From Galeruca laticollis (taxonomy: Eukaryota; Arthropoda; Insecta; Coleoptera; Chrysomelidae): a DNA stretch of 64,000 bases. The stretch is from NCBI GenBank assembly GCA_963921935.1, contig OY998180.1, positions 81,651,139-81,715,138 of the forward strand, given 5' to 3'. Position numbers and translations under genes: made by a program. The notes beneath the pieces are model-generated. The model was not told the origin of the DNA. It saw nothing but the letters and a program-made list of their open reading frames with translations, and did no database searches. This document shows positions 55,881 to 64,000 of the stretch, one piece after another; the first letter of the stretch is position 1, and each line of letters begins with the position of its first letter.

Positions 55881-58763
55881 TCATTTAAAAAATAAAACTA
55901 ACAACGACGGTCTCTGGGCGCAAATTTTAAAAAATCTTCGATAGAATAAAAACATCTTAGCGAATTTACAAAATTCACGAAGACTCCTATTTTGGAGATC
56001 GAGACATCTATAAAAACTATTAAAAACATTGTAAAGCTCAACATTTAGTTTATTCGCCTGGGTAGTCCTAAGCCTAGAGAAAGGGGCCACAAGATCCACT
56101 GCATTCCTCGTGCCGTAGGTATGAATATTATTGTGCGAATTATAATTGGATCTATTTTTGTGAACCAATACTAATGTTTCATAAATGTACATACAAGGAA
56201 CCGGTAAAATCCTGCACCCCCTAAACAGTGCAAGGCAGTGCGAACCATAAGGAGCATTTCCGACAATCCTCACGGCAGATTTCTGAAGAGCGAAAACTTT
56301 ATAAGCCCCACTCGAGTTTCCCCAAAATCTAATGCCGTGAGTGAGAAGTGAGTGAATGGTGCCAAAATACACAGTACGAAGGGCTTTGGTTTGCAAGCAA
56401 TGCCGAAGCTGCCACAGTGCGTAAATTTGCAAAGACACCGCAGAGGACAAGGCTTCAATTTGAGCAGACCAGGTAAGACTCGAGTCAAGTGTTAACCCAA
56501 GAAGCTTAACTGGTTGTGACTTATGAGCAAGCTTGTCCGAGGTGAAAGTGATTTTGACGGTCTTGCTTTCATTCAATTGAAGTCTATTAGCCACAAACCA
56601 ATTTTTTGCTAATGAAAGATGTTCAGATTCATCAGACTCATCTTCATCATAAAGTAGTGTCGTGTCGTCAGCATATAAAATACAAGTACATCCGTTAACG
56701 GCTGACGGCAAGTCATTAATAAATATTAGAAACAGTAAGGGTCCCAAGACTGAACCCTGTAGAACTCCAAATCGGATTGGCATATCAACTGATTCACGCC
56801 CATCAAAGCTGACATACTGAGTCCTATCGGCAAGGTAAGAGCCAATGAGCACCAATGGTAAACCACGCATGCCGTAATGCTCCATTTTGGCAAGCAAAAG
56901 AGAATGGTCCACGCAGTCAAACGCCTTGGCGAGATTGCACAGAACAGCAGAAGTACCATGACGCTCGTCAAGGCCATCGACCACGGTCCCAATCACCTTT
57001 GCAAGAGCATCGATTGTGGAGACATTCTTTCTAAAACCAAATTGATGAGGAGAAATGATGGAATGAAGCTCAAGAAACTCTAGAAGCCGGTGGTTGATGA
57101 TAATTTCAAAATTTTTGGATATAATGGGAACGATGGAAATCGGTCTAAAATTATTGGCACAGTTCAAGTCGCCTTTTTTATGCAACGGCAAAACCTTAGC
57201 AATCTTTAACTCACCAGGCCAGGTACCCTCGGTCAAGCAAGCATTAAATAAAACTGTTAAAGGACCAGTAACGTGTTCAAGAGCAGCCTTTATTAAACGG
57301 CTATTCAGACCAGAACAATCAGTGCATGTTGAGTTTTTCAGCTGTAATATAGCAGCTTGAATCTCACCTTCAACGACTGGAGGTAAGAAAAAAGAGGCAG
57401 AAGGGCTAGGTAAAACACTGACAAAGTTAAGGGGATCATAAACTGCTGCCGGCAAAGAGCTAGAAATTTTTTCTGCAATGTTAGCAAAAAAGCTGTTAAA
57501 TTCCGAAGATGTTAACGCAGAAACTGTATTACGACATTTATTGTTCTCTCTCTCCTGGTTTACTATCTTCCAGATCATTTTATTCTGATTATCTGACATC
57601 AAAATAGCCTCAGCATACGAAATCCTTTTGGCGGATCTAATCTCTTGCTTGTAAACTTTTCTGATGCTGCAGTACAAACTCCAATCCTCCAGACCACCAG
57701 AAGACAGGAAAGCGCGTCTACATCTAAACACTTCTGTTCTGCGCATCTTAAGCTCACGACCAAACCACCTTGCTCGCGTTTGTCTACGAGAGTGTAACTT
57801 GGTAGGTATGTGTATATCTTTTTGTACACATAGAATGCCCAACAATGTTTGAGCGATTTGATTAGAATCCATAGACGCAGCATTAGGACTAGTCCAGTCG
57901 ACCGTAGCCAAACCCCGGGCAAAACTGTTCAATGTGACATCATTCAACACCTGAATCACCCGTTGATTCCCCGAGACCAAGTCGGGAGCCTTTAAAATAG
58001 ATATGAAAATCCCCAAATGATCAGATACCAATGGTTCGCACACACCTGTTTCAAACAACTCAGGGCAAATATTTGTAACAATGTTATCCAGACATGAGCC
58101 AGTGTTGAACGTAACACGTGTTGGTACGTCAATGTAATGCCTCAGGCCGTATAAATTAAAAATATTGTTCAAGTCACGAGCATGCCCTGTATCTCCATTT
58201 AGGTCAATATTGAAATCGCCAAGAAAGACAAGAACTTTAAATTTAAGATCAAGAAAATCAATCAAACCATTAATCTGGGTTTTGAAAATATCAACATTAC
58301 CAGCACACGACGACCGGTAAACCGTAACAATGCAAGTACTAGCATCAGGAATGCAAGCACAACAAAACTCTGCGTGAACAGGTCGACAAAATGAAGAAAT
58401 ATCAACTGATTTAAGGTAAAAATCAGAACGTGAAAAAATAGCTACACCTCCGTGAGATTTATCTCCACGGCAAAATGAAGATACAAGATTATAGTTTTTT
58501 AACTTGAAAAAGGATAAAGTATTAGCATTTAGCCAATGTTCCGATATACATAAAATTTTAAACTTTGATGTTTCTTCAAGAAAAACATGTAAGTCATCGG
58601 CTTTATTTGAAATACTTTGAACATTAATGTGGAAAACAGAGCATGCTGAGGATAATTGACTATAATATGGTACAATAGGAACTTCACAATCACTGGTTTC
58701 TACTATGAAATATTCTTGGCGGAAAAAAATGATTGATTGAAACCCCCGAGGGCCAAATATCAC
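55881..58763 (-). CDS. LINE E ORF2: endonuclease and reverse transcriptase, 960 codons
   Basis: One open frame. The APE-type endonuclease spans residues about 40-255: FHINVQSISNK (45), CISEHWLN (72), VTVYRSSCAGN (146), LGDFNIDLNG (181), VSDHLGIFIS (247). The reverse transcriptase follows: KVLPLHKKGDLNCANNFRPI (about 524-543), QFGFRKNVSTIDAL (574), LYADDTTLLY (YADD, 697-700) and VKLLGLTLDSSLTWSAQIE. Two conserved positions are altered: motif A is LCNLAKAFDCVD, with Asn610 where the catalytic Asp is expected, and GVPQGS is GVLQGS. The enzyme is therefore probably inactive despite the intact frame. The frame overlaps ORF1 by 74 bp in the +1 phase and has no clear ATG at its start (GTG at 58763), so ORF2 is likely translated by coupling to ORF1. 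Confidence 0.88.
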   Translation of the reverse strand: MIFGPRGFQSIIFFRQEYFIVETSDCEVPIVPYYSQLSSACSVFHINVQSISNKADDLHVFLEETSKFKILCISEHWLNANTLSFFKLKNYNLVSSFCRGDKSHGGVAIFSRSDFYLKSVDISSFCRPVHAEFCCACIPDASTCIVTVYRSSCAGNVDIFKTQINGLIDFLDLKFKVLVFLGDFNIDLNGDTGHARDLNNIFNLYGLRHYIDVPTRVTFNTGSCLDNIVTNICPELFETGVCEPLVSDHLGIFISILKAPDLVSGNQRVIQVLNDVTLNSFARGLATVDWTSPNAASMDSNQIAQTLLGILCVQKDIHIPTKLHSRRQTRARWFGRELKMRRTEVFRCRRAFLSSGGLEDWSLYCSIRKVYKQEIRSAKRISYAEAILMSDNQNKMIWKIVNQERENNKCRNTVSALTSSEFNSFFANIAEKISSSLPAAVYDPLNFVSVLPSPSASFFLPPVVEGEIQAAILQLKNSTCTDCSGLNSRLIKAALEHVTGPLTVLFNACLTEGTWPGELKIAKVLPLHKKGDLNCANNFRPISIVPIISKNFEIIINHRLLEFLELHSIISPHQFGFRKNVSTIDALAKVIGTVVDGLDERHGTSAVLCNLAKAFDCVDHSLLLAKMEHYGMRGLPLVLIGSYLADRTQYVSFDGRESVDMPIRFGVLQGSVLGPLLFLIFINDLPSAVNGCTCILYADDTTLLYDEDESDESEHLSLAKNWFVANRLQLNESKTVKITFTSDKLAHKSQPVKLLGLTLDSSLTWSAQIEALSSAVSLQIYALWQLRHCLQTKALRTVYFGTIHSLLTHGIRFWGNSSGAYKVFALQKSAVRIVGNAPYGSHCLALFRGCRILPVPCMYIYETLVLVHKNRSNYNSHNNIHTYGTRNAVDLVAPFSRLRTTQANKLNVELYNVFNSFYRCLDLQNRSLREFCKFAKMFLFYRRFFKICAQRPSLLVLFFK

Positions 58764-59709
58764 TAACTAGAATAGCATCGCACTCACTAGCGGGAACTGA
58801 TATCTTGAAAGACGAGTAAGAGGCAGATTCGGAACGGTTTAGCTTGAAAACTTCTACACCAGGAGAAAACTGTATAAGGTAATTCTTCAAGTCAACTGCA
58901 TTTAGGTTATGCTCTAGGTTGGTAGCATGAAAGTGTTTAAAATCATCATTCCTAGGCTTAGCTGCTTGAGAAGGATATCCATTACTTTTAGCTCCGTTGC
59001 CAAGCAGAATAGTGGCTTGTTTACGATTAGGATTAGCAGGTTTGGCATTAAAGGCATTGTAAAAATGCGATGTAGCAGCTTTCTCACTGCTATAATACTT
59101 TTGGCATAACCTCTCAGTCTCAACCTGATGTATGGCTCCTGCAACTTCCCTGCTTGAAACAATATGTTCATCCTTATATGAGGAAGGGGGTGATGAAGTT
59201 AACGAGGGTTGTTGTTTTTCATTGATGAAGGAACCACGGGATCCAGTAGAATTAACCAAGCCGGCAGAAGTCGTTCTATCGTCTAATTTGTTATGACTCA
59301 ATAGGTTAATATGATCAAGTAGATTTCGAATCATTTCCTCTTGCTGTTTAATTAGCATATTCTTTTGATTAATAGTATTTTCATTATGCCTGATAACAAT
59401 GTCTCTCTGTTTAATGATTTCTTCTAAATAGGAGCTTTCAGATTAAGATATAATTGGCACGGAAGTACATGAGTCCTGAGCATCCGAAGGAGCTGATGAT
59501 TTGGGTTTCCCAGTTGAGCCCGTGTCACCTGCCTCACAACAGATACAAGCATCGTTATCAAAGTACTCAACTTCGTATTTCTTCTGTAATTTTAAACAAG
59601 CAGGATGCGACAGCACCCCGCATTTAATACATCTAATTCCAGATTTGGCAGTACTCTTGCATCTAGTACAGACATCACGTGAATCATCAGCAGATTTATC
59701 ACCACTCAT
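58690..59709 (-). pseudogene. LINE E ORF1: PHD-like zinc finger, coiled coil, RRM-like end; one stop
   Basis: 339 codons from ATG at 59709, broken once by TAA at 59443-59445 in an otherwise continuous frame (PIIS, stop, SESSYLEEI). The N-terminus has a complete PHD-like cluster: CTRCKSTAKSGIRCIKCGVL, SHPACL, and CICCE. A coiled coil (YLEEIIKQRDIVIRHNENTI) follows. The C-terminal nucleic-acid-binding domain runs from FHATNLEHNLNAVDLKNYLI through YSSFKISVPASECDAILVSD to WPSGVSINHFFPPRIF. The layout matches ORF1 of LINE B, although the sequences have diverged. The stop sits between the zinc finger and the coiled coil. Confidence 0.8.
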
Positions 59710-59864
59710 AGTAATGATAGTAGAAAACAGAAATCAGAAACAATTCAAGATACAGATTAAAAACACTGCTGCGTGCAGTTGTCCACACCTTATAGTCGAT
59801 GTAGGTAATTTAGGGGCAACAAAAAAAGTTGATTGTTAAAAATATTCCTACAACAACTTATATA

Positions 59865-61385
59865 AACGATATCTGTCATACCTTTCAACAAGTTGACGAT
59901 CTGGTCAAGTTTGTTATCGTCATCTTCTTCCTGCATGGTCCTACCTTTGTTGTACCGCGAGCTTTTCTTGGCTGCTTTGCATTTAAGAGGTTCTTGGTTT
60001 GCAGGAGTCGTAGGACGCTTACACAAACTGCGTGCATGCTCTAGCTGGCCACAATTACAGCGCCTGATTTTCTTCTTCGGCTTCTTGTCTGCCATACCTT
60101 TCAACAAGTTGACGATCTAGTCAAGTCTGTCATCGTCACCTTCTTCCTGTATGGTCCTACCTTTGTTGTATCCCGAAGCCATCGTGGCTGCTTCATATTC
60201 AAGAGCAGCAGTCAATGCATCGGCCAATGTTTTAGGATGGGCTAATCGAAGCGTCTTCTCCATATAGTGGTCACACAAGCCGTTAATAAAGGCCTGGATG
60301 CCTAAACATTCCATCATGTTCTCTGGTGCTGATGGATAAGCAAATCGAACTAGTCGGGCAATATCCATTTCATACTCTTGAAGGGGTTCGTCACGTTTCC
60401 GCCTTCGGTTCTTCAGCTGGAATCTGTACAACTGTTCCAAATGTTCGTGACCATATTGCATGTCCAACCTCTTCTTCAGCAGCTCGAAGTCATCCATTTC
60501 TTCCAAAGGTATCGTCTGGAGTACATCTAAGGCATCTCCGCCAAGCGCGATGGTTAAGTTCACTGCCTTCTCTCTATCGGACCAATTATTCACTCTAGCG
60601 GCTGCTTCAAATTGTTTCACATAATTGGTCCACGACATTTTTCCATCGAACGTTGGGGCCTTGACTCGGGTAAAACTGCCAATGTCTTCAAACTTAGGTA
60701 GTGTTTCTGGCTTGCAAGGTTTCGTTTGCTCGGTCTTTTTTTCTTCCTCTGGCGTGCCTCGCGTTCTTGAATCGGCAATCTTTTCTTCTAACTCCTTGAT
60801 TTTCTCGTCTATCGTTGTAATCTTATTCTCGATTTTCTCGTCTATCGTTGACATTCTATTCTCGATTTTCTTGTCCATTGTTGACATTTTATTCTCGATT
60901 TTCTCGTCCATCGTTGACATTTAATTCTCGATTTTCTCGTCCATTGTTGACATCTCATCCTCGATTTCATTTTCAATGTCAGCGGCAATGTCGCTTTTCA
61001 TTAATAAGATATCGGCAGATATATCGTTCTTCAAAGTAGAAATATTCTCGTCCATGTTAGCAGAAATGTCGTTCTTCATAGCACAAATCTTCTCGTCCAT
61101 GTTAGCCGAAATATCATTCTTCATAGTAGAAATCTTCTCGTCCATGTTAGCAGAAATATTATCAGCAATGTCGTTCTTCATAGCAGAAATCTTCTCGTCC
61201 ATGTTCTCTTCCATGGCAGAAATCTTCTCGTCAATGTTAGCAGAAATTGACGAGATTAAGGTGGAAGCCTCGTCATTAAATAAAACTGTTTCAGGATCAA
61301 AGCCGTCATTTTCCAGTGCCACTTTAAGTCTTTCTACTAATATATATATATATATATATATATATAATTGGATTTCTGGCATTTT
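59865..61385 (-). pseudogene. Gypsy gag relic: SAP remnant, coiled coil, capsid, zinc knuckle
   Basis: One frame with two stops (TAA at 60921, TAG at 60117) and no frameshift. It starts MPEIQ, then a (TA)n tract replaces the first part of a SAP domain, which resumes as LVERLKVALENDGFDPETVL. A long coiled coil follows, built of ANMDEKISTMKNDIS units and then STMDEKIENKM units of 11 residues (33-bp tandem repeats). The capsid region is well preserved: TFDGKMSWTNYVKQFEAAAR, VNLTIALGGDALDVLQTI, LEQLYRFQLKNRRRKRDEPL, LGIQAFINGLCD. The zinc knuckle is degenerate (CNCGQLEHARSLC). Around it a segment of about 75 bp is duplicated (59872-59950 and 60090-60170, both giving YNKGRT-QEE). Pol is absent; LINE E borders its 3' side. 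Confidence 0.8.
61339..61366. repeat. (TA)n microsatellite inside gag SAP domain
   Basis: About 14 TA units in frame within the gag relic, giving a run of Tyr-Ile codons in place of the SAP N-terminal helix. Confidence 0.85.
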
Positions 61386-61866
61386 CTAGATAAGACTGGT
61401 CACAAAAACCAGTTCTAGATAAGATAGTCACAATCGTAAACAATCTGCGCGCCCACCATAATTTTAACTGACATACCTGGCTTAGACAGAGACGGATTTA
61501 GGGACTATACCAGTGTGCTGTTTCGTAACAATATTGAACTCTTGTAAAAGACTCTAATGTTTACTTAGAGACTACACTCCTGGATTATGAGTTCGCTAAG
61601 TAGAGAGAATTTCTCTATTATAGGAAACGACCCAAATGTACAGAATTTAACACAGAATTTTAATGCAAAAATGTAGTAATACCTAATATATAAAAGTTAA
61701 AACTAATTAGCGTCAGTAACAAAAATATTGAAATGTTTTTCTTATTTATTTAACTAATCTGATGGGTGGGATAAATTTATACACGGTTCTAGAATTCGAT
61801 TTCAAATAAAAACATCCTAAATAAACGACCGTCCTTCTGGAAATTGGAATTACGCACATTCTCAAA
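61386..61866. other. Probable 5' leader of the gag relic; no gene seen
   Basis: No coding similarity. It is upstream of gag on the minus strand, so it should contain leader and LTR sequence. A minus-strand TGGTGGGCGCGCAG near 61450 begins with TGG as a primer-binding site would, but I cannot confirm it. Confidence 0.3.
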
Positions 61867-61867
61867 A

Positions 61868-61868
61868 T

Positions 61869-61927
<59 letters not shown>
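61868..61927. repeat. (TA)n microsatellite
   Basis: About 30 TA units with one CA interruption, immediately left of a family R repeat. Confidence 0.9.
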
Positions 61928-61929
<2 letters not shown>

Positions 61930-61930
<1 letters not shown>

Positions 61931-63290
61931 ACACACGGCTTAACTTTGTGTATTTGATATATCTCAAATTGACTTTGACACTAATTGTCAAATAATTACC
62001 GGTTATTAAAAATTTTTATTATATTGAAGGATAAATTTAATTTAGAATTATTCTTATTGCTCTCTTTCCAGGGTGGGCTCAATTCGCTATGAAAAATAAT
62101 TTTTTTTCATAAATTTTAAATTAATTCCAAAGTATTGTCCAAATTAACGGTTCATTATTAATTTTGTTCCGTATTATCTACTCAGTAGTATCTTGTGGCT
62201 GTATATTCAAGATTATAAATACTATTTAATTACTTCCTGACATTTACATTGTATGAATAACTTGTGTGTCACCACCAATAATCTACAAATTGTCACTGTC
62301 AAAATAAAATTTCTATTTAGTTAAATATATTTAATTTCTATCAACGTTTCCAAATAATTTAAATGATTTCCAATGCAAAAATCTAACGTTTATATACCAT
62401 TACCAAATCAACAAATTCAAATCTTAGTTTTCCTTTTTCATAACAAATAACAAAATCGTATCTTCTCACATACAGATTAAAATTAAACAACCTACAAACT
62501 AGAACACCTAATGTCTAATTCCGAAAGCTTATAAATTTTTCAAAAATGTTGATACAACTTCGAAGAGTCACTTGACTTGTCAAATATCAAATCACAATCC
62601 TAAATTTTGTTGATTATATCTTCGAATCGTTTACTATTCAATACGTATTTTTAAATTTAGATGCATCTAGTTGAATTTGTTTAAAGCCTGAATGTTTCAA
62701 TTGAATAATAATCTGGAACAGACTCACCGGTTCTAGATGGTAACAACAAACTCGTACTATTCTAAATAATTTAGAATTCCGGATCTTTCACTTTTTTCTT
62801 TAATTTTGAATAAATTTTACGAAGCACACACGCACAGAATTTAAAAGGGGTACCGAATAAAGCTTTCTATTATTAATCACTCTCTAAATCACCACACAAT
62901 TTTAACAATATTGGAGAACTCTTACATACATGTTCTCCCTTCGGGATATCAAATTCAACTGAACATTTTTTTCCAAATAAATAACCACATTATATTGTAG
63001 TTACAAACTTTTCTCTTTTAAAAAAAACTAAATTTGTTTTCTAACTACAAAGAGATTTGGATTCTTTTATTATCACTACATGCCTGCAATGACCTCTGTT
63101 TTTTTAATTTTGAATATTTCTTTGAATTGTGACATAATTTATCTATTATTGAATACATTCTATGTACATGTCATCGGAAATTAAATGATGCCAAATTTGA
63201 CATATACTGGGTTCTTCAACCATATTGATATCATATACAATACTGGGTCTACCAAAGGTATTGTATTAAAATTTGAAATAAAGGAACTGT
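61930..63290 (-). repeat. LTR-like repeat family R, copy
   Basis: Collinear with 30074-31380. Shared landmarks: CCAGGGTGGGCTCAA near 62070, TCCAAATTAACGGTTCATTATT near 62140, TGACATTTACATTGTATGAAT near 62238, GGAACAGACTCACCGG near 62714, CTCGTACTATTCTAAAT near 62752, CCTTCGGGATATCAAA near 62938 and AATTTGAAATAAAGGAACTGTAT near 63271. It starts with a TTGACACTAATTGTCAAAT palindrome, as the other copies do. No coding sequence. It is probably a Gypsy-type LTR on the minus strand. Confidence 0.6.
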
Positions 63291-63292
63291 AT

Positions 63293-63339
63293 ATATATAT
63301 ATATATATATATAAATATATATATATATATTATATATAT
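63293..63339. repeat. (TA)n microsatellite
   Basis: TA units with two AAATA interruptions, between two family R copies. Confidence 0.9.
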
Positions 63340-63344
63340 GCTAT

Positions 63345-64000
63345 ACTCTTTTATAGTTGCCCCACGTTTGGGTGACAAATTATTATGTATCTAATGTTTT
63401 AATAATTATAATAATTATAATTGAATGGATGTATGATATATAACAATATAAAATATTAATTGTCGACGTTTTCACAATTTGTGATTGTAGCTACACTATT
63501 GTGAACACTCCTTAACCACTGAATATAACCTATTTGAATTTTGACAGCAGTTGTCAAATTAATATTCCCGGCTCAGATGAAAATGAAATTTTGTACTTTG
63601 AAAGATAAATCAATACACAATCGACTTACTCACTCTTATCTCAGGGAGGGATCAAATATTTTAAATAATAATTCAAATTTATAAATTTCAATGAATTCTC
63701 CAAATTAAGTATTACGCTATTCCAAATCTAGAGTTTCTTCAATATACTACAAGACACTTAAATTATCTTATGACATATATGATTTTACTGTCACTGGAAA
63801 TTAACCAAATGTCACTTATTATATCAAATTTTCTATAGCATGAAAATTATCAAACACAATGAGAATAGATATGAAATGAGTACCAAAGTGAGTTGGAATC
63901 AAATTTATATAATATATGATCAGATAACAAATTACAAAAAAAATTATAACTTTTCAAAAATATCATAAACGAAAAACAAAGATAGAATTTTCTATCAACC
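63345..64000 (-). repeat. LTR-like repeat family R, copy cut by window end
   Basis: It begins with AGTTGCCCCACGTTTGGG (63355-63372), PBS-like when read on the minus strand, then TTTTGACAGCAGTTGTCAAA near 63538. The body follows, with CTCAGGGAGGGATCAAA near 63641, CTCCAAATTAAGTATTACGC near 63698 and CTGTCACTGGAAATTAACCAA near 63790. It runs off the right end of the window. Confidence 0.6.

Larger units (their letters stand above)
55744..59822 (-). mobile_element. LINE E, near full length, GATAAT-tailed, third lineage
   Basis: The 3' end on the minus strand is TTGTCAATAAACGTATATC followed by TATC and (ATTATC)n. Both ORFs are present, and the 5' end is near 59822 (TGTTGCCCCTAAATTACC on the minus strand). 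It is the only one of the five whose 5' end does not lie in a GATAAT array: its right flank is a Gypsy gag relic. Confidence 0.88.

Noticed and set aside
40924..59822. Telomere made of GATAAT repeats with telomere-specific LINEs
   Set aside because: Attractive by analogy with TRAS/SART and HeT-A, but both flanks are ordinary interstitial transposon relics and GATAAT does not resemble TTAGG-type repeats. Nothing here supports a chromosome end.

Overview
The window looks like repeat-rich, AT-rich nuclear DNA of an insect or other arthropod. I see no convincing host protein-coding gene, tRNA or rRNA. Nearly everything recognisable is a transposable element or simple-sequence DNA: Ty3/Gypsy LTR elements, several non-LTR (LINE) lineages, hAT and Tc1/mariner DNA transposons, Penelope-like fragments, a satellite array, (TA)n tracts and two families of hexanucleotide array. 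I cannot name the species.

Layout. 0.4-1.1 kb: relic hAT transposase. 2.0-2.7 kb: solo LTR. 2.9-4.5 kb: Gypsy integrase relic with a probable 3' LTR. 6.2-9.5 kb: decayed LINE tail, Tc1/mariner relic and an RNase H-bearing LINE relic. 10.1-11.1 kb: tandem satellite of about 174 bp. 13.1-21.2 kb: a three-level nest. A LINE gag relic is split by a Jockey-type LINE (11-bp target duplication), which is itself split by a complete-ended 3.3-kb hAT element (15-bp terminal inverted repeats, 8-bp target duplication). 21.4-22.5 kb: second copy of the solo LTR. 23.7-30.0 kb: a young Gypsy element with two 1.8-kb LTRs, internally deleted for protease and reverse transcriptase. 31.8-32.6 kb: Penelope-like fragment beside a CTATAT hexamer array. 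34.5-40.6 kb: a plus-strand Gypsy relic interrupted by an RNase H-bearing LINE.

The most striking part is 40.9-59.8 kb. Five LINE copies (A-E) lie head to tail, all on the minus strand, each followed at its 3' end by a long, nearly pure (GATAAT)n array. Four of the five also begin directly in such an array. They belong to at least three diverged lineages (A/B/D, C and E). They encode an ORF1 with a PHD-like zinc finger and an ORF2 with an APE-type endonuclease and reverse transcriptase. All three lineages share the 3' motif GTCAATAAA next to the array. This suggests retrotransposons whose 3' tail and integration target are the same microsatellite, so that each insertion supplies a target for the next. 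Every copy seen carries at least one inactivating change or truncation.

The right end (59.8-64 kb) holds a minus-strand Gypsy gag with an N-terminal SAP remnant and coiled-coil repeats, and then diverged copies of an LTR-like repeat that also flanks the 23.7-30.0 kb Gypsy element.
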